DNA of 30,619 nucleotides, from positions 1 to 30,619 of the forward strand of contig JALWKG010000410.1 of NCBI GenBank assembly GCA_027081565.1, read 5' to 3'. Shown here piece after piece: positions 22,632 to 30,142 of the stretch. Source of the DNA: Helicobacteraceae bacterium. GTDB taxonomy: Bacteria; Campylobacterota; Campylobacteria; Campylobacterales; Sulfurimonadaceae. Numbering within the stretch: position 1 is the first letter of the stretch; each line of letters opens with the position of its first letter. The notes under the pieces are model-generated. The model worked only from the letters and a program-made list of their open reading frames with translations. It was not told the origin of the DNA and did no database searches. The translations under genes were made by a program, and so were the position numbers.

Positions 22632-24686
22632 GTGCAAGAACTTGACCGCAAAGAGTTAAAAAGTTTGTTACAGAAGACCACTAAAAAGATAGAGGCTTCC
22701 AAAGACAATATAGAGATCAATTCTATTGTTGAAGATCTGGTCACAACACTGTTGGGATCAGAACATGCATCATTGTGGATATTTGATGAGACGCGAGCTG
22801 TGCTGCTGCGAGAGCGTGATGAGTCTTTTGTTCGTGAGATCTCTATGCTCGATCAACGAGGGATCATCGCCAAATCATTCCTGACAGTGAGTGGCGGGAT
22901 CTATAACTATCTTGCCAGTGAAAAAGAGTATGTAGCTGCTACGGACAATCCTGATGAAATCCGGATTAAGTCTAAGATCATTGCACCTATTGTAGATGGT
23001 GATCGTTTTCTCGGCATCGTGACTGCCTACTCCTCGATACGTCAGATCAAGAATTTTGTCGAAGATGACATGGAAGTTCTGGAGTCTCTTTCAAAGTTCC
23101 TGGTCAATGTGATCTATTATATGCATCCTCAATTCAGAGAGCAGCAGGTAGAACGTGTCTATATCAGTGAACGTTTGAAAAACGGGTCTCAGCAGGTCAT
23201 AAAAGATGTCGAGAAAATTCAAGAAGCCAAACAGATAGAAAAAACGCCTGATGCTACCTTGAACTTTTTGGCCAACACGGTGCATGACATCCGTACTCCG
23301 GCCAACAGTATGTATGGCTTTTTGGAACTGCTTGAAGAGCAGATGGACAACCCGCGTCTGCTGCAGTACGTGCGCAATGCCAAAGAGAGTGCGCATTTTA
23401 TCAACGAGTTGACGACATCGATCCTTGATCGTGTCAGCAGCCAGCACGAAAGAGCGGCGTCTAAACCTGTGGCGCTCAACCCTTCCAAGTTTTTTGCGGA
23501 CATCGCTGAAAACTTTTCAGCCAACATGTTTAACAAATCGCTGGATTTCAATGTCTATGTTGATCCTCTTTTACCCAAAGAGATCATTGTGGATGATATG
23601 AAACTTAAACGTGTTGTGATGAACCTGATCGGCAACGCGTACAAGTTCACACCTACGCATCAGAATATAGAGTTCACAGTGAACTATATGCCAGATAAAC
23701 AGAAGATCGAGATCTCTGTCAAAGACACAGGGATAGGGATCGCAAAAGAGAAACAAAAAGAGATCTTTGAAGCTTTCAAACAGGCGGAAGAGAAGACCCA
23801 TGCAGAGTTTGGCGGTACGGGGCTTGGGCTTTCAATCAGTGCTGAGTATGTAAGAGAGCTTGGCGGCGAACTGAAACTGACAAGTGCGTTGGACAAAGGA
23901 AGCACATTCTATTTTGAGATGCCGATCAAGGTGTCAAATCCGAATCCAAATATAGAAAAATCAACATACAGACAGCATCGGTTTGCGATTTTACTTGAAC
24001 ACCAGAATGTTGTCAGCGGGCATAACCTTATGCGCAATATGCTGCGAATGGGTGTGGGCGATAACAGTATAGCTATTATCAATAGTCTTGAAGAGATAGC
24101 AGATGATACAACGCATCTTATATGTTTTCAAACACTTTTGAATGCAGAGAGTATTAAGGTGGCACAAGAGCGCAGTCTGAAACTTCTGGTAGTAGAAGAA
24201 AAACTGTTGTCTCTTGCGAGGAGCGTTGAGGATCAGCCTTATGATGTGATCTCAAAATATACCTATTATGCTGATACCCTTTATGACTTTATTAAAGGTA
24301 CAGTACGAACAAAAGTGCTGGTCGTAGATGATGACAAGATCAACATTGAGCTGATCAAAGCACTTTTAGAAGATGACTTCTACCATGTAGAAGTCGCTTA
24401 TGACGGCTTGAGTGCACTCCAAAAGCTTAAAGAGGCTTCGCAGAGTGGAGAACCGTTTCAGCTCTCATACCTGGATGAGAACATGCCAGGTCTCTCTGGA
24501 ACAGAGGTAATGACACAATTTAGAGATTATGAAAAGAAGCATGGAGAGAAACCTGTTTTAGCTGTTTCGATCTCCGGTGATCCGTTGCGAGATAAAAGTA
24601 AAAAGAGCCCGTTCGACCTTTACGTTGGCAAACCTTTTAAAAAGAAGGAGATCAAGGCTGTCTTGGAGCAATTAAAGAAAAAATGA
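22632..24686 (+). CDS. GAF-domain hybrid histidine kinase (soluble)
   Basis: The 684-aa protein starts at GTG with GAGGAG five bases upstream (22621-22626). Residues 20-165 form a GAF domain (SLWIFDETRAVLL; later KSKIIAPIVDGDRFLGIVTAY). The H-box is NTVHDIRTPANS (H218), with Asp for the usual Glu and Val for Ser. HATPase_c has N331/N335, DTGIG (365-369) and GGTGLGL (394-400). A receiver-like segment without acidic residues (447-555) is followed by a receiver with D566/D567, D615 in SYLDENMPG, Ser S646 in place of Thr, and K667. It is soluble and probably senses an intracellular ligand or cyclic nucleotide through GAF. The LuxR-type regulator 56 bases downstream is a plausible end target via an HPt. 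Confidence 0.86.
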   Translation: MQELDRKELKSLLQKTTKKIEASKDNIEINSIVEDLVTTLLGSEHASLWIFDETRAVLLRERDESFVREISMLDQRGIIAKSFLTVSGGIYNYLASEKEYVAATDNPDEIRIKSKIIAPIVDGDRFLGIVTAYSSIRQIKNFVEDDMEVLESLSKFLVNVIYYMHPQFREQQVERVYISERLKNGSQQVIKDVEKIQEAKQIEKTPDATLNFLANTVHDIRTPANSMYGFLELLEEQMDNPRLLQYVRNAKESAHFINELTTSILDRVSSQHERAASKPVALNPSKFFADIAENFSANMFNKSLDFNVYVDPLLPKEIIVDDMKLKRVVMNLIGNAYKFTPTHQNIEFTVNYMPDKQKIEISVKDTGIGIAKEKQKEIFEAFKQAEEKTHAEFGGTGLGLSISAEYVRELGGELKLTSALDKGSTFYFEMPIKVSNPNPNIEKSTYRQHRFAILLEHQNVVSGHNLMRNMLRMGVGDNSIAIINSLEEIADDTTHLICFQTLLNAESIKVAQERSLKLLVVEEKLLSLARSVEDQPYDVISKYTYYADTLYDFIKGTVRTKVLVVDDDKINIELIKALLEDDFYHVEVAYDGLSALQKLKEASQSGEPFQLSYLDENMPGLSGTEVMTQFRDYEKKHGEKPVLAVSISGDPLRDKSKKSPFDLYVGKPFKKKEIKAVLEQLKKK

Positions 24687-24742
24687 TTCTTTCCTGATGT
24701 ATAATAAATGAAAATAAGTTATTATATATTAAAGGCAAAAAG

Positions 24743-25393
24743 ATGCTCCATGAGAAAGAACTTAAGATCGTTTTGGCTGATGATCATGGTATCGTCAGAA
24801 GTGGCTTGCGCTCTCTTATTGAACAACAGCCACATATGACGGTTAGTGATGAAGCCTCCTCTTTTAGTATGTTGCTGGAAGTACTGAAAAAAACGTCTTG
24901 TGAGCTTCTTATCCTGGATCTGAACATGGGAGACAAAAATGGTCTGCAGTCAGTTAAAGAGATCAATGATATGTATCAGGATATCTCCATTCTTGTTTTG
25001 AGTATGTACCCTGAGGAGATGTATGCACTGCAGTCCATAAAAGCCGGAGCTCTGGGTTATCTGAACAAAAAAGTGATCTCAGAGGAGTTGATCGATGCCA
25101 TTAACACGGTAGCCTCGGGAAAGGTCTATCTTTCTGAGGCAGTCAATGAGACACTGTTATACGGGGAGTCCTTGGACAAAGAGGAAAAGAGTCCCTCCGA
25201 ACTGCTTTCTAAGAGAGAATTTGAAGTCCTCTCAATGATCGCATCAGGTCTGAGTTATAAAGAGATCTCTGAAAAGCTCTCCTTGAGTCCGAAGACCGTT
25301 TCGACTTACCGTAGGCGTATTTTAGACAAACTCTCTCTCGAAAACAGCAACCAGCTGATCCACTTTGCCCTTCAAAACGATATCATCTTCTGA
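24743..25393 (+). CDS. NarL/FixJ-family response regulator (receiver + LuxR HTH)
   Basis: This 216-aa transcription regulator has a receiver (about 5-120) with D13/D14, D59 in LLILDLNMGD, S87 and K109/K110, and a C-terminal LuxR-type helix-turn-helix (about 150-212: LSKREFEVLSMIASGLSYKE, then SPKTVSTYRRRI). It is the only recognisable DNA-binding regulator in the window, so it is the likely transcriptional output of some of the surrounding kinases. AAAGG about 9 bases before the ATG supports the start. TATAAT at 24700-24705 may be its own -10 box. The NarL type matches the NarX-like sensors upstream by family association, but a functional link is inference. Confidence 0.9.
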   Translation: MLHEKELKIVLADDHGIVRSGLRSLIEQQPHMTVSDEASSFSMLLEVLKKTSCELLILDLNMGDKNGLQSVKEINDMYQDISILVLSMYPEEMYALQSIKAGALGYLNKKVISEELIDAINTVASGKVYLSEAVNETLLYGESLDKEEKSPSELLSKREFEVLSMIASGLSYKEISEKLSLSPKTVSTYRRRILDKLSLENSNQLIHFALQNDIIF

Positions 25394-25436
25394 TTCTCAA
25401 GTATAGCTTCGTCTAATAATGTAGGCTATTTCTGAC

Positions 25437-25465
25437 ATACTTTGGTACTAGCAAAGTATTATAAT
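25437..25465 (+). promoter_or_regulatory. Operator-like inverted repeat against a -10 box
   Basis: ATACTTTG (25437-25444) and CAAAGTAT (25452-25459) are perfect inverted arms with a 7-base loop. TATAAT follows directly at 25460-25465. The dyad occupies the -35/spacer region of the probable promoter of the diguanylate cyclase gene, which fits an activator or repressor site. With no T-run after it, it is not a typical terminator for the preceding regulator gene. Confidence 0.45.
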
Positions 25466-25528
25466 GATTAATATCTGTACAACATTGAATATATGTTATG
25501 TATAAATCCAATAAATTTGAGTGTGTCT

Positions 25529-27499
25529 ATGAATCAAGTTTTAAGATCGATCCGTAGTAAACTTATCATGCTGATGGTAGGTGCCAACACCCTTTTTGTA
25601 TTATTGATGATATTGTATATAGCGTATTCAAATAATGTAGTGTCAAAGATCTCCTTACTCCACGAACTGGACCAGGAACGCAACCTGAGCCAGAGTTTTT
25701 TTAACATGACAATACAGCGTGAAGCTGATCATTCACAAATACTTGTTTCAAATCTACACATGTTACATCTGCTTCAAGAAGATAATGCCAGTGGAATAAA
25801 TGAATTTTTAAAAGAAGAACGTCAGGTATTCGATTGTGATCAGATCCTGATCTTAGATAAAGAGGGACAATTACTGGGAGAGACTTCCTCTATGCCAATA
25901 CCTGCAAAGGGGCTTATGTCCAAAAGCTTTGTTAAAGAGAGTATTGCCTCGAGAAGAGAAAAAAGTGCACTGCTTTATCAAAATGGAAAGATCTACTATT
26001 ACTCAGCTATGCCTCTGTTTGAACAGGGGGCACTGGAAGCTGTTGCTATTGTTATAAAAGCAATGGATGCACATTTCTTACAGAGACTCTCTTGTAACAC
26101 ATCTATAGATTATGCACTGCTCTATGGTAGTAAAGTCATCTCATCGACATTGGACAGGAACAAAACACTTTTAGCAAAGATCGTACTCTCAAAAGAGCAG
26201 AGCCAATGGCTTTGTCTACACCCTGCCCAAAACTTGAACACTAAGATCGAAGATGAAAATTATTATGCCTCGTTTAGCTGTATAGAGAAAGATGAAACAG
26301 CCAACCCTTTCATTTTGATGGTGTGTATAAAAGACAGAGGCCTCTATGCTTTTTTCAATCAAGAGCTGATTAAGATTGTGACTCTTTTTCTGATCGCACT
26401 GATACTCAGCAGCCTCATCGCGACGTACTTGAGTAACAAAATTCATAACATACTAAAAAAATTTATTTTTTATACGCAGCAGATCAAGCAGGGTGACTAT
26501 AGAACAAAAATAGAGGTTGAGACCAGAGATGAGTTTGAAGTCTTGGCACAAAACCTTGAAAGTATGCGGGAGTCGATTTGCAAGCAAGATCACACTTTAC
26601 AGGATTATGCTGCCAATCTTGAGAAAAAAGTAGAAGAGCGTACCCGCAAGCTGAACATACAGTATAATCTGCTTGAAACGATCTTTGATCTTCAAGATGA
26701 GATGATCATTGTTATCAAAGATGCAAAGATCACCTATGCCAACCGTAGTTGTCTGAATTATTGCGGTTTTTCTGGCTTGGAAGAATTTGAGCAAATGAGA
26801 AATCTGTATGAAGTATTTGGTTATCCTGACAAGAAATCTATGCAAAAACTATTGGAGGAGGGTGGGCCTTTTCCTACGGAATTGGATATTGATGATAGTC
26901 ATGGAAACAGTGCACACTTTGAGATCAAGTTTTATCCGATTATGGAAGAACACAATGGTTATATGGTTATCTTTAACGATATAACGCGCCATAAAGAGGA
27001 GAAAGAGCGTCTTTATCTACAGGCGACAACTGACGCTTTGACCCATCTTTCCAACCGTTATGATTTTGAACATAAGTTTACGACTATTTTGAAGCAGGTT
27101 GTCAGAAACCATGACAGTGCTATTTTCTGCATTATGGACATAGACAATTTTAAAAAGGTCAACGACACTTATGGACATGCGGTGGGTGACAAGATCTTAA
27201 AAAGAGTATCAGAGCTTCTAATGTATAATATTAGAGCAAGTGATCTTTTAGCCAGATGGGGTGGAGAAGAGTTTGTTATCGTTTATTATCCTATTAATTT
27301 TCAAAATGCTTATAACAGACTTGAAACGATCAGAAAGATGATCGAAAAAGAGAATGATGATGGACTGCCGCATATAACGTGTAGTTTTGGTGCGACAGTG
27401 GTGCAGTTTGATTCAAATGAGCAAAAGGTCTTCTCTCTTGCAGACAAAGCCTTGTACCAGGCCAAAAAAGAGGGTAAAAACTGTGTCCGTTTTCTTTAG
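25529..27499 (+). CDS. Membrane diguanylate cyclase (Cache-like / HAMP / PAS / GGDEF)
   Basis: The 656-aa protein (from the ATG at 25529) has membrane helices at about 11-33 and 282-301. They flank a periplasmic domain of about 245 residues that looks like a double-Cache sensor. A HAMP-like segment (about 302-355), a coiled coil (355-380) and a PAS domain (about 380-490) follow. The GGDEF domain (500-656) has the active loop WGGEEF, metal-binding MDIDNFK and an intact RxxD inhibitory site (RASD) five residues before it. It should make cyclic-di-GMP and be product-inhibited. An in-frame ATG 36 bases upstream (25493) gives a longer form. Neither has a strong ribosome site; TGAG 7 bases before the inner ATG and the usual charged residues before helix 1 favour it. 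The stop overlaps the convergent small gene by 4 bases. Confidence 0.87.
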   Translation: MNQVLRSIRSKLIMLMVGANTLFVLLMILYIAYSNNVVSKISLLHELDQERNLSQSFFNMTIQREADHSQILVSNLHMLHLLQEDNASGINEFLKEERQVFDCDQILILDKEGQLLGETSSMPIPAKGLMSKSFVKESIASRREKSALLYQNGKIYYYSAMPLFEQGALEAVAIVIKAMDAHFLQRLSCNTSIDYALLYGSKVISSTLDRNKTLLAKIVLSKEQSQWLCLHPAQNLNTKIEDENYYASFSCIEKDETANPFILMVCIKDRGLYAFFNQELIKIVTLFLIALILSSLIATYLSNKIHNILKKFIFYTQQIKQGDYRTKIEVETRDEFEVLAQNLESMRESICKQDHTLQDYAANLEKKVEERTRKLNIQYNLLETIFDLQDEMIIVIKDAKITYANRSCLNYCGFSGLEEFEQMRNLYEVFGYPDKKSMQKLLEEGGPFPTELDIDDSHGNSAHFEIKFYPIMEEHNGYMVIFNDITRHKEEKERLYLQATTDALTHLSNRYDFEHKFTTILKQVVRNHDSAIFCIMDIDNFKKVNDTYGHAVGDKILKRVSELLMYNIRASDLLARWGGEEFVIVYYPINFQNAYNRLETIRKMIEKENDDGLPHITCSFGATVVQFDSNEQKVFSLADKALYQAKKEGKNCVRFL

Positions 27500-27705
27500 T
27501 CTTCATCTGACACCTGTTTCTCTTGAGACAACTTGTAGGCGATATAAGCTTTCATCATGTCTTCAGAAAAATCTTCGTGATCTATAGGCAGTTTGATCTT
27601 TTTTTCTTGTTCTTTTATGAGAGGAACTTTAACACTTTCCTGACGGGCATAGTAGAAGATGCAAACAAAAAAAATGAAGAGTGTCAGTATAAAAAGTTCT
27701 ATCAT
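27496..27705 (-). CDS. Small single-pass membrane protein
   Basis: The 69-aa protein has an N-terminal membrane helix (residues 3-20, IELFILTLFIFFVCIFYYA) and a charged Lys/Glu-rich tail with DFSEDMMKAYIAYKL. The frame extends further upstream, but AAGGAG five bases before the ATG at 27705 clearly marks this start. No family is recognised. The stop codon overlaps that of the diguanylate cyclase gene within TTAG (27496-27499), so the two are transcribed toward each other. It could modulate a neighbouring membrane sensor; that is inference. Confidence 0.65.
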   Translation of the reverse strand: MIELFILTLFIFFVCIFYYARQESVKVPLIKEQEKKIKLPIDHEDFSEDMMKAYIAYKLSQEKQVSDED

Positions 27706-27835
27706 TGTGACTCCTTTTCTTTTTAGTTGAGGAGAGTATAAAAAAAATAAGTGTGGAAATAATGGCAAGCTTCTATTGTGAGATAAATCACATGTCAGAC
27801 TATTTGATTGTCATTTAATTATCACGGAAATGCTT

Positions 27836-27841
27836 TATAAT
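27836..27841 (+). promoter_or_regulatory. Candidate -10 box of the inverted-plan kinase operon
   Basis: TATAAT is preceded by AT-rich DNA with a TTGATT-like segment about 30 bases upstream. Transcription would begin near 27848, giving a leader of about 108 bases before the ATG at 27956. Confidence 0.45.
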
Positions 27842-27853
27842 AGAGAACAAGGG

Positions 27854-27923
27854 TAAAACGGGGTTTTAGTGTCAAAAAGGCAAAACTGCAGGTATCCGAT
27901 ATATGACTAATCTCAATATATCG
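27854..27923 (+). promoter_or_regulatory. Two hairpins in the leader of the kinase operon
   Basis: TAAAAC/GTTTTA (27854-27868) forms a 6-bp stem with a 3-base GGG loop. CGATATAT/ATATATCG (27897-27923) forms an 8-bp stem with an 11-base loop and is followed by TTTT. Together they look like a structured leader or weak attenuator. No known riboswitch consensus was recognised. Confidence 0.35.
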
Positions 27924-27955
27924 TTTTGACTGCTATCTAAAAACAAGAGTAATCA

Positions 27956-30142
27956 ATGAAAAAAACAACTAACATCATAACCCTTATAGGCAACTTCCTG
28001 GGGACAGAAAAAATTGCGCTCAAAGAGAACATCTTAAATGAAAAGCATGGTTTCCACGTTCAGGATGATGAAGTGACTTTTGATTTTGCATCGATGCATA
28101 TTGATTTCAGATCTTGTCAGCATATTGCTCCACAAGAGGAGTTGGACTTTCTTTACAACCTGCTGGACCTTCATCTCAAATCGGTCGAGGCACTTGACCA
28201 GAACTGTCTCAGCAGTGTGAGCAATCATGAACTCAAAAACATCCTCTCTTCTGCACAGCTCTCTCTTGAAATGTTGAGTACCTATGATTTTGACAAAGAT
28301 GACCGCACCAAGCTACTGTCGCAGGCCTTCAATGCCGTCAGTCAGTCGGTGTCACTTTTTAATGAGATGCTTCTCATAGAAAAACTGCAGCACCAGCAAC
28401 AGAGCAACAGTATCGATATAGAGATGATCCATGTTCGTCCTATAGTAGAGTCGATTTTAGAGACACTGTATTCAGAGATCACAGCAAAGTCTATTGAGGT
28501 CGAAGTGGTCGATGAAGGTGAAGATGTAGCGATACATGCCAGTGCGTTTTGGATAGAACGTGCTCTATTCAACCTGATCTCTAATGCCGTCAAATACAAT
28601 ACCGAACATGGGTTTTTGCGTATCACATTTACAAGTGACAAGAAGAGGTTACGTGTCAGTGTGGCAGACAGTGGTATTGGTATCAAAGAGAGTGAGCAGG
28701 ACAAGGTCATGCAAAAGTTTGAGACCAGTGATGCCACACAGAAACAGGGGACGGGTATAGGTCTGGCCCTTGTACAGGCCGTTGTAGATGCACATAAAGG
28801 GACCTTGGAGTTCGACAGTGTTTATGGTGAGGGTACAAATTTTATTATGATACTTCCGAGAAAACTCAATGCAAACAAAATACAGCATCCTATGGCAGTT
28901 ATGAATGCTGCACTCGTCTTGATGATGGTTGGGGTGAGTTATCTTTTTCCGGTGATCCCTTCGTTCAACAACATAGAGACTGCAGACAACTTTGATCTTA
29001 TCAAGCTTGAGCATGGTTCTACGATCAAGATCGATAAAGGTGCCCAATACAGTTTTTGGGACCTGCACAATATCACAGGCAGCAAGGTCTATCGTCATCT
29101 GGATCTTCAAAAGGGAAAAGCAGAAGCAGATTTGCATGAAGTACATGTCGCTTTTGCCACACCTACGTCCTCGTTTACCAACTTAGGTACGGAACTGGCT
29201 TTTGAACAGAAACCGGACAAGGGTGTTGTCTCCGTCTATAAGGGTGAACTTGAAGCTGGCTTACAGCATGTTTATGAAGGTGAAGGATTTGTCAGCAGCA
29301 GCTCCGGGATCTCAGTGGTAGAACTACTAGATCCGCCTTATGGTCTTGGTGCAGAGAGTGGTGATGCTGGGGCACTGATGGTCTCTTTCACTACAGTGCA
29401 AGGTGCTGAAAAATATCGTGTTACTTTGGCAGAAGATGAAGAGTTTATGCAGGTGATCGCTATTAAAGAGGCATCTGCAACAGAGCTCCGTTTCAAGGTT
29501 GAAAAAGATGGCTTTTATTATGTCAAGGCAGTTGCCTTGGACAAAAATGGCATCCTTGGTCTTCCCAACACAGCTGTTGTCATCAACCGCTATCATCTGC
29601 AACAGGGGATAGCAGCGCGTGATCGCGGTGCTTATGCTCAGGCAGAAAAGTTTTTCAAGCAGTCTATAACGGAGTTCAAGCAGCACAATGCACAGCCCTA
29701 TGCAGAACTTGCCTGGAACTACTATCTGCAGAATAACTATGTCAAGGCGATCAGTTATTTCAAAAAAGCCATGGAACTTCGTGAAACAGAAGGTGAAGCC
29801 GTGCGTCTGGCCCGAACTTTTTACCATCTCAAGGAGTATAATAAAGCCAATGTGATTTATCAGAAAATGCTTCAGGAAAATGGGAACAATGTTGATGCAC
29901 TTTGGGGTACTGCTGAGATCATGATCGTACAAAATGACTATATCAATGCCAAACGAAAACTGCAAAAACTGTTACACCTAAACCCAAAATATCCCTTGGC
30001 CAACTATGATATGGCACGGGTGATGTTTTTGATGAAAAATAGGAACAAGGGACTGCAATACCTGAAAAAAGAGCTGAAGAACAACCCTGATGCAAAAGAT
30101 CTTGTGGATGATCTCAGGATGCAGGTGCTAAAAGAGAGATGA
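27956..30142 (+). CDS. Inverted-plan histidine kinase with FecR-like, beta-sandwich and TPR exterior
   Basis: The 728-aa protein has its kinase at the N-terminus with no preceding membrane helix. The H-box is VSNHELKNIL (H91), then N206/N210, DSGIG (238-242) and GTGIGL (265-270). A single membrane helix (about 314-334) follows. Beyond it come a FecR-like domain (about 348-435: LEHGSTIKIDKG, TNLGTELAFE, GVVSVYKGELEA), an Fn3-like beta-sandwich (about 470-545: VQGAEKYRVTLAEDEEF and FYYVKAVALDKNG) and TPR-type helical repeats (545-720). There is no receiver. With one helix, the exterior parts should be periplasmic and report envelope state inward, the reverse of the usual sensor-first order. The TPRs probably contact the secreted TPR protein encoded next, whose start overlaps the stop of this gene. 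Confidence 0.85.
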   Translation: MKKTTNIITLIGNFLGTEKIALKENILNEKHGFHVQDDEVTFDFASMHIDFRSCQHIAPQEELDFLYNLLDLHLKSVEALDQNCLSSVSNHELKNILSSAQLSLEMLSTYDFDKDDRTKLLSQAFNAVSQSVSLFNEMLLIEKLQHQQQSNSIDIEMIHVRPIVESILETLYSEITAKSIEVEVVDEGEDVAIHASAFWIERALFNLISNAVKYNTEHGFLRITFTSDKKRLRVSVADSGIGIKESEQDKVMQKFETSDATQKQGTGIGLALVQAVVDAHKGTLEFDSVYGEGTNFIMILPRKLNANKIQHPMAVMNAALVLMMVGVSYLFPVIPSFNNIETADNFDLIKLEHGSTIKIDKGAQYSFWDLHNITGSKVYRHLDLQKGKAEADLHEVHVAFATPTSSFTNLGTELAFEQKPDKGVVSVYKGELEAGLQHVYEGEGFVSSSSGISVVELLDPPYGLGAESGDAGALMVSFTTVQGAEKYRVTLAEDEEFMQVIAIKEASATELRFKVEKDGFYYVKAVALDKNGILGLPNTAVVINRYHLQQGIAARDRGAYAQAEKFFKQSITEFKQHNAQPYAELAWNYYLQNNYVKAISYFKKAMELRETEGEAVRLARTFYHLKEYNKANVIYQKMLQENGNNVDALWGTAEIMIVQNDYINAKRKLQKLLHLNPKYPLANYDMARVMFLMKNRNKGLQYLKKELKNNPDAKDLVDDLRMQVLKER

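Noticed and set aside
27706..27768. N-terminal extension of the small membrane protein
   Set aside because: AAGGAG directly before the ATG at 27705 and the start of the membrane helix there favour the shorter protein.
27840..27955. Cyclic-di-GMP riboswitch in the leader of the last kinase operon
   Set aside because: The conserved GEMM segments are not present. Only simple hairpins are seen.
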